DNA of 16,711 nucleotides from Euryarchaeota archaeon UBA36 (GTDB lineage: Archaea; Thermoplasmatota; Poseidoniia; Poseidoniales; Thalassarchaeaceae). Below, one piece after another: positions 7,325 through 13,586 of this stretch; the stretch's first letter is position 1; the number at the start of each line of letters is the position of its first letter. The stretch lies in contig DAJW01000090.1 of NCBI GenBank assembly GCA_002496485.1, forward strand, positions 1-16,711, written 5' to 3'. The notes below the pieces were generated by a model, which saw nothing but the letters and a program-made list of their open reading frames with translations, was not told where the DNA came from and did no database searches. A program made the translations under genes and the position numbers.

Positions 7325-8254
7325 TCAGTTATGATTTAAAATATTATTAGTATAATTTGTATGGCAAGATAAGATTTTTGTAGCTATCAAAGCAGCACTA
7401 AATTCAGTTAATGTACCTTCCTTACTGGGAACAATTTCATTGATATCTGCACCAATAATCTTCCTTTTTCCCGAATCAAACAATTTTTCAATTATTTCTA
7501 CTGCTCCCCAGTATGCAACTCCACCAGGAAAGGAAGTTCCAGTAGTTGGTACTAATTTACCATCCAAACCATCACAATCGAACGTTAACCAAATATCACC
7601 TTCTAGATTATCAATTTCCCTAATCATATCTGGCCATATATTATTTTCAGATAGCGATAGTAAATCTCTAGCAAACCAAGTTTCTATATTATCATGATAG
7701 TTAATAAATTCATTTTCTTCCCTACTTATCCCCCTGACTCCAATTTGGATAATTTTTCCAATTCCAAGTTCAAAAATTCTTCTCATTACCGTTCCATGTG
7801 AGAATTTTTCTCCATTCAATGTATCTCTAAAATCGGCATGTGCATCAATTTGAACTATTGTTAGTTTAGACAAATCTTTAATCATTGATTCACCTAATAT
7901 TTCAATAACTGGAAGTAGGATTCCATGCTCTCCCCCTAAAATCAATGGAAAAATACTACCATCAATCCAAGGACGTACATATTCAGAAATAGAATCTAAT
8001 TGACGTCTCAGAGTAGGTGCTTCCGAAATCCATGATTTTGCAGTGTGTATCTTTATGTTATGAGGCAAGTCCTTTGGTAAAATTGGATCAAATAACTCAA
8101 CTTGTGAGCTTGCATCAATGCAAGCCTTTGGGCCCATTCTTGTGCCCTCACCATAGCTAGTAGTCATTTCTAGAGGAACAGGAAGAATGACAAAATCCCA
8201 AGGACCAGATTCAGACTCAGATAGGCCCAAGAATGTCTTCTTCACCTCTCCCAT
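7325..8254 (-). CDS. speB: Agmatinase/arginase-family ureohydrolase (probable agmatinase)
   Basis: A binuclear manganese hydrolase that cleaves urea from a guanidino compound. In archaea the usual substrate is agmatine, giving putrescine for polyamine synthesis. With the start at ATG 8254 the protein has 309 residues. All six family metal ligands are present: H110 in GGEHG, D137/H139/D141 in QIDAHADFRD, and D226/D228 in FDCDGLDG; SHGTVMRR (152-159) and GTSFPGGVAYW are also typical. Two variations are GGEH instead of the common GGDH and DGLDG instead of DGLDP. An in-frame ATG at 8347 would add 31 residues rich in Cys, Asn and Phe unlike the family. That extension would run through the TATA-like box at 8277-8286, which fits a leaderless start at 8254. 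Arginase, guanidinobutyrase or formiminoglutamase specificity cannot be excluded. Confidence 0.86.
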   Translation of the reverse strand: MGEVKKTFLGLSESESGPWDFVILPVPLEMTTSYGEGTRMGPKACIDASSQVELFDPILPKDLPHNIKIHTAKSWISEAPTLRRQLDSISEYVRPWIDGSIFPLILGGEHGILLPVIEILGESMIKDLSKLTIVQIDAHADFRDTLNGEKFSHGTVMRRIFELGIGKIIQIGVRGISREENEFINYHDNIETWFARDLLSLSENNIWPDMIREIDNLEGDIWLTFDCDGLDGKLVPTTGTSFPGGVAYWGAVEIIEKLFDSGKRKIIGADINEIVPSKEGTLTEFSAALIATKILSCHTNYTNNILNHN

Positions 8255-8276
8255 GTGCTTCGCAGAGAGGATAAGG

Positions 8277-8286
8277 AAATAACTAA
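8277..8286 (-). promoter_or_regulatory. TATA-like box of the agmatinase-family gene
   Basis: Minus-strand TTAGTTATTT is centred about 27 nt upstream of ATG 8254, supporting this start. It overlaps one arm of the 8-bp inverted repeat at 8282-8323. Confidence 0.4.
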
Positions 8287-8323
8287 TTGGGGTATTCAGG
8301 AAAGTATTATTGAAACAATTAGT
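8282..8323. repeat. 8-bp inverted repeat in the speB/8365 divergent promoter
   Basis: ACTAATTG (8282-8289) and its exact reverse complement CAATTAGT (8316-8323) are separated by 26 nt. The first arm overlaps the minus-strand TATA-like box. A related CAATTG follows at 8328-8333. It could be a regulatory pair of sites, but the composition makes chance similarity plausible. Confidence 0.25.
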
Positions 8324-8332
8324 AAGACAATT

Positions 8333-8345
8333 GAAATATATTTGC
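8333..8345 (+). promoter_or_regulatory. TATA-like box of the 8365 gene
   Basis: GAAATATATTTGC is centred about 27 nt before the GTG at 8365, the spacing expected for leaderless transcription starting at that codon. Confidence 0.5.
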
Positions 8346-8360
8346 ATCCCTTTAAGGGAT
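8346..8360. promoter_or_regulatory. 15-bp dyad, possible operator before the 8365 gene
   Basis: ATCCCTT-T-AAGGGAT is a perfect dyad with 7-bp arms around one central base. It lies directly between the TATA-like box (8333-8345) and the GTG start at 8365, where a bound repressor would block transcription initiation. The arms contain C/G triplets, so it is less likely than the AT-only repeats to be chance. The binding protein is unknown. Confidence 0.45.
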
Positions 8361-8364
8361 AGGT

Positions 8365-8787
8365 GTGAACGTGGGACTGACGCTAGCTCAATTAACTCAA
8401 GCCATCAAAAGCAAGGTAGATTTGGACATGGAGACCACTGTGGCAGAATCTATAGCTGAACACGCTCTAGGATTTTTCGGATTTTCAAATAGAATCATTG
8501 ATAACGCATTAGAGCCAACAGACAGAAATCTTTTTTATCAATTGCAAGACTATGACTTACTTACTACAGAGTCAGAGGAAACTACACTGTGGGATGGTAG
8601 GGAGTGGCGAATTCATTATTGGAAATTTAAATCCAACGCTGATAAAATAGTCGCTGAAGCTGAAGCAGAGAGAAAAAGAAGAGCATTGGAAGAAGATCCC
8701 TATGCCCAAATCTATGATGGGATGCCAGCAGATTTGTGGAGAGAAAGATCGGGCGTAGATGATGACTATGAAGAGCCCCTGTTCTAA
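8365..8787 (+). CDS. Uncharacterised 140-residue protein, possible winged-helix-like fold
   Basis: I cannot assign a function. Residues 1-60 look helical (LTLAQLTQAIKSKVDLD, then AESIAEHALGFFGF). Residues 60-90 read DRNLFYQLQDYDLLTTESEE followed by a WRIHYWKF strand, a pattern compatible with a helix plus beta hairpin as in winged-helix proteins. The C-terminal part (about 92-140) is a charged helix rich in Ala, Glu and Arg, then an acidic tail (DDDYEEPLF). The FGF and WRIHYW motifs remind me of a conserved Thermoplasmata family of unknown function (possibly DUF6015), from memory and unverified. There is no signal peptide or membrane segment, so it should be cytoplasmic. GTG 8365 was chosen because a TATA-like box lies 27 nt upstream; GTG 8371 is an alternative. 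A 15-bp dyad stands just before it, suggesting regulation. Confidence 0.75.
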   Translation: MNVGLTLAQLTQAIKSKVDLDMETTVAESIAEHALGFFGFSNRIIDNALEPTDRNLFYQLQDYDLLTTESEETTLWDGREWRIHYWKFKSNADKIVAEAEAERKRRALEEDPYAQIYDGMPADLWRERSGVDDDYEEPLF

Positions 8788-8818
8788 AAATTCTAAATCA
8801 TAACAGGCATTAGTTGAA

Positions 8819-11800
8819 ATGCAATCGGTTACAGTAGCAACTGTGAACAGAGCCGATTCAGTAGTTTTAGTTACTTTATTACTATTATTTTCCTTAACTT
8901 TCGACTCAGCTATCGCTTCAGAGCCTACTTCTAGACAATGTAAAATCATTGTTGATTGGGAAGAAGAGTGGGAGCTGGATGAAAGTTTTAACTATTCTCC
9001 AAAAATATCTCACAGATATGTAGTACAGTACACTCCACCATTTGAAATAGGTCAATCGCCGAACTTAGTCGACGTTTCTGTAATTCAAATTAGAGATGGG
9101 TACAACATTCTCACTCTTAATGATTACAATATCATTAGTGCAGGTGGTCAAATTGATATTATTTTAAATTCCACCCCAATGTTCAATGATTATATTTCAT
9201 TAACAGTTGAAAGCGATGAAGCATCATGTAATAGAGACTTATCTATGACAATTTGGAATCAACCCCTCGAAGATCATGAAGTTACTAGAGAGACGGACTG
9301 GTTTCTTTCAGGGTCAGATAACCTAAATAATCAAGAAATTACATTTGAAGGAAGAGGATGGCAAAAAAGGACTGGCGATATACTAGAATCTAATGAATTA
9401 GGCAATGGATCATTATTTTTGAACATCAACAGCGATATACAAAATACATTAATTGATTTAAATTTGGATAAAGTATGGTTAAATGAGACCTTCGAAAAAA
9501 CCACACTAATTAAGCAAGATTTTGAAATGTCCGGTAGTGGTTTGATTTCACTAGATAGCCCCAATGGAGAAGGACTTATTGTAAATTCTAATATTTATGA
9601 AGCGTATGTTAATCGGTCCTATTTTGATGGCAAGATGTCCGAAAGAATTAGTCTTAATGGAGATGGTAACTTTTCTTTAGACGGTGGAGATAGCGAAAGT
9701 GAGGGAGGCTTTTTTGGAAATATACATGTTTTCGAATTTGAAACATGGGATTTTGATGGATATAGACGTCTACAAAATACAAAACTAGTAGGAAATTCGA
9801 CTGCACGGCTGACTGGGGCTTCAGAAGCATTTTCATTCAATCTTGATGATTTCATCTACGATGAACAATGGAGCGAAGGAATACGAATTAATCAACACCA
9901 ATTAATCAAAGGCAGTGGAGATTTCTCATTTCTAGCCTCTGACGAGGATCCATATATACTATTCAATGGAACAATACCCAATTTCCATCTAGAATCAGAA
10001 GGCGGAGAAACTATTTTCGATACTCTAATTATGGATGGGACATATTCTGGAGACGCAGAAGGTAGCTTTGGATTAGTTAGAAAAATAGAAGATAGTGGAA
10101 CGTACAAAAATGATTCAGGAGAATTACACATCGCTGACAAGATTAGAAATGAGTATTGGTTCAATGTATCTGCAACTCCTTTCATTCCCCTTAATGAAGA
10201 ACTAGTAGCTGAACATAATTTGACTTTTGAGTATACCTCTCCACAAATAGATTGGGAAAATCGAACTTTTAGATTTACATTTGTAGAAGATAACGGTTCA
10301 GTAATAGATGAATATGTTCCAAACTCACCAATCATTAGACAGGCCGATTCTCCAGAAGCCAACCCCATCTTTTCTGAGCATATATCAAGAGAAACTGGAA
10401 TTTGTCCCATCGATTTAGAAATCGGAGATAAATTCCCACTAATAGGGAACAAAAATATAATTCTATATGTGAATACAATTTTTTCTTCTTCCTCAGAAGT
10501 CGATGGCCATAACGTATCAATAATGCATTGGAATGGAACTTATGCCAACGGCATTAGTAAAGCAAACGGAAAAATTGTTAATGAAGGTAAATTATCTGGA
10601 TTATTGTTTGAGGTCAACAGAGAATTAATTATAGATTTAGATCAGAATAACTCACAAGATATTATCTTAAGAGAATACCAAATTGTTGATCGAATTCTAT
10701 ATCCAAGTGTCATAACAGCACTGGAAAATAGCCCTCCAAGTTTAGATTATTCAGGGAATCATCCTGTAAGTTTCAGAGAAGGAATTCTTACTACAGAAGG
10801 TGGGGAAGGGCATCTAGAAATTGCAGTATTTGATTATGATACTGACATGATTTCAGTATTCGTCGATTTATCAGAACTTAATCTGGGAATTGTAGAATTG
10901 TCAGATTTGGGAACCGAAGGTGACCTGAAAATTCATGATGGAATTTGGACAAAAAAAATCACCCACTCAGGTCTTCAGCATGGAAATATATCAATCAATA
11001 TTACACTAATTGACTATTGGGAATCAGTTTCAGTTGAATCAAGCATAATGATAACCAATGCACCACCCAGAATACTTTCCCTTGCATTTAATCCAACTGA
11101 GGTATCCAGAGGTGACAAAATTGAGATAGATGTAGAAGCATATGATGGACATGGTATTCAATCGGTCAAAGTAGATTTAATGTCAATAAATGGACAATTA
11201 ATTGATCTAGAAAAATCATCTAGTGAAGAAAAACTATGGAATTATAGGGGTATTGATTACACCTTCATTTCAGAGACATGGAAGGGTGAATTTCTCATTC
11301 CTCAAAATATTCAACCAGGAAAACAACAAATTCCAATCTTAATTTCGGACGTTGAAAATGCTTCAATATCTACGCTTAGGACTGGAAAAATTATTGCAAA
11401 TATAGGACAATCATATACAGAAAGAGTAGAGATAGTAAATGAGCCACCCACCATTTCAAATATCACAATTAAGCGAAATCAAAATGAAGTTGATAGTATA
11501 ATTTTCTCATCTTCAGGAGAGCCAATTGAACATACTTTAGAAGTAGAGATTACAGATTTTGATAGTGTTTCATCTGTACAAATAAGGCTGGGGCGCCTAT
11601 CTCCAATAGGTCAGTCAGAAAATTGGTTACTAATGAAAGATGATGGATTGGGGCCAGATTCCATTTCCAATGATGGAATTTATTCTATTCAGTTTTCTTC
11701 AAGGAGTACTCTATCGGAAGGAGAAATTACAATCAACATCAGGGCTACGGATAATTTTCAATCGACTACTCCCGCAGAAATGCAATCACACGTTATTACT

Positions 11801-11941
11801 ATTTCAAAAGAAGATTCTTCTAGCTTAGATTCTTCTTGGTTCTCCGATAACTCAGTAATTATAATCATTTTATCAATCACCATTGTAATGATTTTTTGTA
11901 TAGGACTGTTTGTAAATATTTATAGAAAATCTGAATTATAG
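8819..11941 (+). CDS. Large exported membrane-anchored surface protein with Ig-like repeats
   Basis: A 1040-residue predicted cell-surface protein of unknown role. An N-terminal signal peptide (hydrophobic 14-32, probable AIA cleavage near 33) and a C-terminal transmembrane helix (about 1012-1034) followed by a short basic tail (YRKSEL) put nearly all of it outside the cell. Cys41 and Cys137 could form a disulfide. Residues about 170-440 contain irregular beta-rich repeats with GSG/GDG-x-hydrophobic-S pieces (SGSGLISL, NGDGNFSL, KGSGDFSF, AEGSFGL), suggesting a stacked beta architecture. Three Ig-like modules follow, each introduced by N-x-P-P at 637, 747 and 874. The last carries DDGLGPDSISNDGIYS (941-956), a Ca-binding-like loop often seen in secreted archaeal and bacterial proteins. 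There are many N-x-S/T sequons. A possible TATA-like stretch lies at 8784-8799. No enzymatic motif was found; an adhesive or structural role is inference. Confidence 0.85.
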   Translation: MQSVTVATVNRADSVVLVTLLLLFSLTFDSAIASEPTSRQCKIIVDWEEEWELDESFNYSPKISHRYVVQYTPPFEIGQSPNLVDVSVIQIRDGYNILTLNDYNIISAGGQIDIILNSTPMFNDYISLTVESDEASCNRDLSMTIWNQPLEDHEVTRETDWFLSGSDNLNNQEITFEGRGWQKRTGDILESNELGNGSLFLNINSDIQNTLIDLNLDKVWLNETFEKTTLIKQDFEMSGSGLISLDSPNGEGLIVNSNIYEAYVNRSYFDGKMSERISLNGDGNFSLDGGDSESEGGFFGNIHVFEFETWDFDGYRRLQNTKLVGNSTARLTGASEAFSFNLDDFIYDEQWSEGIRINQHQLIKGSGDFSFLASDEDPYILFNGTIPNFHLESEGGETIFDTLIMDGTYSGDAEGSFGLVRKIEDSGTYKNDSGELHIADKIRNEYWFNVSATPFIPLNEELVAEHNLTFEYTSPQIDWENRTFRFTFVEDNGSVIDEYVPNSPIIRQADSPEANPIFSEHISRETGICPIDLEIGDKFPLIGNKNIILYVNTIFSSSSEVDGHNVSIMHWNGTYANGISKANGKIVNEGKLSGLLFEVNRELIIDLDQNNSQDIILREYQIVDRILYPSVITALENSPPSLDYSGNHPVSFREGILTTEGGEGHLEIAVFDYDTDMISVFVDLSELNLGIVELSDLGTEGDLKIHDGIWTKKITHSGLQHGNISINITLIDYWESVSVESSIMITNAPPRILSLAFNPTEVSRGDKIEIDVEAYDGHGIQSVKVDLMSINGQLIDLEKSSSEEKLWNYRGIDYTFISETWKGEFLIPQNIQPGKQQIPILISDVENASISTLRTGKIIANIGQSYTERVEIVNEPPTISNITIKRNQNEVDSIIFSSSGEPIEHTLEVEITDFDSVSSVQIRLGRLSPIGQSENWLLMKDDGLGPDSISNDGIYSIQFSSRSTLSEGEITINIRATDNFQSTTPAEMQSHVITISKEDSSSLDSSWFSDNSVIIIILSITIVMIFCIGLFVNIYRKSEL

Positions 11942-11947
11942 TTAGAT

Positions 11948-12022
11948 TGGTGCGAGTGCCGGGATTTGAACCCGGGTTCCCACGTTGGCAACGTGGGGTG
12001 ATAACCACTACACTACACTCGC
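11948..12022 (-). tRNA. tRNA-Gly (GCC), CCA encoded
   Basis: The minus strand folds as a complete cloverleaf. The acceptor stem is GCGAGTG/CACTCGC, the D stem GTG/CAC, the anticodon stem CCACG/CGTGG with loop TTGCCAA (anticodon GCC, decoding GGC/GGU), the T stem CCGGG/CCCGG with loop TTCAAAT, and the discriminator is A. The 3' CCA is encoded at 11950-11948. The mature part runs 12022 to 11951 (72 nt) plus CCA, with no intron. It lies 28 nt downstream of the ArsC-like gene on the same strand; an A/T-rich stretch near 12045-12052 could serve as its own promoter. Confidence 0.97.
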
Positions 12023-12050
12023 TAGGCTGTCGGAAGAGTGAACGACTTTT

Positions 12051-12425
12051 CTAAGCGTCGGTTTGTTTCGACAACTCTGATATCAAATTTACAATCTTAT
12101 CCCTGGTTTCTCTAAAGAAATTCATATCCTTTCCTTCAGGATCATCTAACCCCCAATCTAAATCAATTGGAAGGGCTGGACATTCAACTCCACAACCCAT
12201 ACTGATTATCATATCGAAACCATCAGAATCAATTTGATCCACACTTTTTGGATAAAGATTCGAAGTATTAATTCCTAATTCATCTAGTGCTAGCCTTGCA
12301 TTATTTGAAACCATATTATTAGGTCTAGTTCCGGCCGATTCGGCGTAATATCCCGATTCATTAGCAATCGCCTCAGCCATCTGACTTCGACATGAATTGC
12401 CCACACAAACAAAGAGCAATTTCAT
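12051..12425 (-). CDS. ArsC-type arsenate reductase / low-molecular-weight phosphatase family protein
   Basis: A 124-residue cytoplasmic protein of the low-molecular-weight tyrosine phosphatase fold. The phosphate-binding loop CVGNSCRS gives the nucleophile C7 and R13 of the CX5R motif, directly after the first strand as usual. SQMAEAIA, YAESAGTRP and LDELGI follow the family pattern. Residues 75-84 (SMGCGVECPA) hold C78 and C82, in the region of the second redox cysteines of thioredoxin-coupled arsenate reductases. DWGLDDPEGKD (90-100) carries the general-acid Asp (probably D95). These features favour arsenate reductase over a plain tyrosine phosphatase, but no arsenite exporter or ArsR-like regulator is visible beside it, so the true substrate is open. 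The ATG at 12425 is preceded by an AT-rich stretch (12446-12454) about 25 nt upstream. It is divergent from the Mrp gene, with the tRNA-Gly gene downstream. Confidence 0.85.
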   Translation of the reverse strand: MKLLFVCVGNSCRSQMAEAIANESGYYAESAGTRPNNMVSNNARLALDELGINTSNLYPKSVDQIDSDGFDMIISMGCGVECPALPIDLDWGLDDPEGKDMNFFRETRDKIVNLISELSKQTDA

Positions 12426-12532
12426 AATTATGACTAAGATTCTAAATTTAATTACTTTTCGTGTATAAAATATATATTTAATATCAAAAAAATTAGACTA
12501 GCATTCAAGTAGTTATTACATTTCCAATTATC

Positions 12533-13537
12533 ATGGCGGATTCTCCTGTTTCGCATCATAATGCCGCGGATATCAATAAAGAAGATGCTACCCATGAGCA
12601 AAGAGCCCAGATGGAACAAGCATATCAGCAAATGCAGAGAAAAATGCGAATGACTAAGATGGATGAGCAAATAAAAAATAAAATCATGGTTCTATCGGGT
12701 AAAGGAGGCGTTGGAAAATCAACTGTGGCCACTGGTCTAGCACTCTCGTTGGCAAAACAAGGACAGAAAGTAGGGATAATGGATATTGATATTACTGGCC
12801 CCAATGTCCCTAAAATGTTAGGATTAGATGAAGTTGAACTAAATGTAGAAAATGGACAGATTTTTCCGGCTATAGGTCCATACGGACTGAAGGTAATCTC
12901 GATGGGATTTCTACTCGAAGATCCCGATAAACCAGTTATTTGGAGGGGGCCAATCAAACTTGGGGCTATTCAGCAATTCATAGGAGATGTTTCATGGGGA
13001 GAACTGGACTCACTGATAATCGATTTTCCACCAGGAACAAGTGATGAACCCTTGACAGTAAGTCAACATTTACCCGGAATAGACGGCGTTGTTATAGTAA
13101 CGACACCTCAAGAAGTAGCGTTATTGGATAGTCGTAAATCAATAAATTTCGCAAAAACAATATCAGTTCCTGTTCTAGGGGTTCTAGAAAATATGAGTGG
13201 TTTCAACATATCTGGAAATGGAGAGCCCAATTCGACAATCTCAATTCAAGGACCAACGGGCATTCCAATAGACTGTGAAGTAAACGCTGATGGCTTTTGG
13301 TCGGTAACTCTGGACATATTCAAATCAGGAGGTGGAGAAGAGGCTTCAAAAGAATTATCAGTTCCATATTTGGGATCATTACCATTTGATCCCGGAATAG
13401 TTAGAGGTGGAGATGATGGAGTTCACAGAATCATTTCAGTTCCTGACGGTGAAACAGCCAAAGCCTTCAATAAAATAATTGAAAGGATTAATGAAGAGCT
13501 TGCTAATAGCCAGGACTCAACTATTTCAATTAGATAA
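12533..13537 (+). CDS. mrp: Mrp/NBP35-family P-loop ATPase with atypical insert replacing the CxxC loop
   Basis: Mrp/ApbC/NBP35 proteins are dimeric P-loop ATPases that carry and transfer Fe-S clusters. This 334-residue homologue has the deviant Walker A SGKGGVGKST (55-64), DIDITGPNVPKMLG (84-97), VIWRGPIK, the Walker B region IIDFPPGTSDEPL (162-174), TTPQEVALLD and the late FKSGGGEEA, VPYLGSLPFDP and GGDDG stretches. It lacks the common N-terminal MIP18/DUF59 domain; residues 1-48 are a charged Gln/Met-rich extension. The striking difference lies between ENMSGF (219-224) and DIFKSGGG (261-268). The short CPxC cluster-binding loop is absent, and about 36 residues resembling a bacterial Ig-like repeat stand there. 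C248 is the only cysteine in the protein. The ATPase is therefore clear, but normal cluster binding is doubtful. The start ATG 12533 precedes the first plausible helix. Divergent from the ArsC-like gene. Confidence 0.93.
   Translation: MADSPVSHHNAADINKEDATHEQRAQMEQAYQQMQRKMRMTKMDEQIKNKIMVLSGKGGVGKSTVATGLALSLAKQGQKVGIMDIDITGPNVPKMLGLDEVELNVENGQIFPAIGPYGLKVISMGFLLEDPDKPVIWRGPIKLGAIQQFIGDVSWGELDSLIIDFPPGTSDEPLTVSQHLPGIDGVVIVTTPQEVALLDSRKSINFAKTISVPVLGVLENMSGFNISGNGEPNSTISIQGPTGIPIDCEVNADGFWSVTLDIFKSGGGEEASKELSVPYLGSLPFDPGIVRGGDDGVHRIISVPDGETAKAFNKIIERINEELANSQDSTISIR
13205..13312 (+). other. In-frame Ig-repeat-like insert in Mrp (residues 225-260)
   Basis: This segment encodes residues 225-260 of the Mrp protein, where family members have a short loop with CPxC. 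It reads as two or three beta strands with SGNGEPNSTISI and NADGFWSVTL, matching the general pattern GxGEPGxTVxV...VxADGxWSVTL of bacterial Ig-like repeats in secreted adhesins. Flanking Mrp sequence resumes cleanly at DIFKSGGG, and the reading frame is open throughout. Confidence 0.7.
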
Positions 13538-13548
13538 TATCTATTTTT
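13532..13548 (+). terminator. Possible transcription end after mrp
   Basis: AGATA-A-TATCT (13532-13542) is a small perfect dyad overlapping the mrp stop codon, followed by A and five T (13543-13548). A T-rich run after a gene fits archaeal termination, but the stem is short and weak, and the same AT-rich stretch could serve the next gene's promoter. Confidence 0.25.
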
Positions 13549-13586
13549 GGGTCGAATTGATGGAGTAGTTCACCTTCGCAAGTTCA

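Noticed and set aside
8255..8347. 31-residue N-terminal extension of the agmatinase-family protein (ATG 8347)
   Set aside because: The added residues are unlike the family and the segment contains the gene's own TATA-like box 27 nt before ATG 8254.
9892..10452. Minus-strand open frame of 186 codons inside the large surface protein gene
   Set aside because: It is antisense to a continuous 1040-codon gene with signal peptide and anchor; the composition is that of a shadow frame (Ser/Leu/Pro-rich) and no motif is visible.
11948..12022. tRNA-Gly as an integration site for a mobile element
   Set aside because: No integrase, no duplicated tRNA 3' end and no change in gene character were seen on either side within the window.
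12463..12483. AT-only run (TATAAAATATATATTTAAT) as origin or special element
   Set aside because: It is a simple AT-rich divergent promoter gap of 107 nt; there are no repeats of origin-box type and no Orc1/Cdc6 gene nearby.
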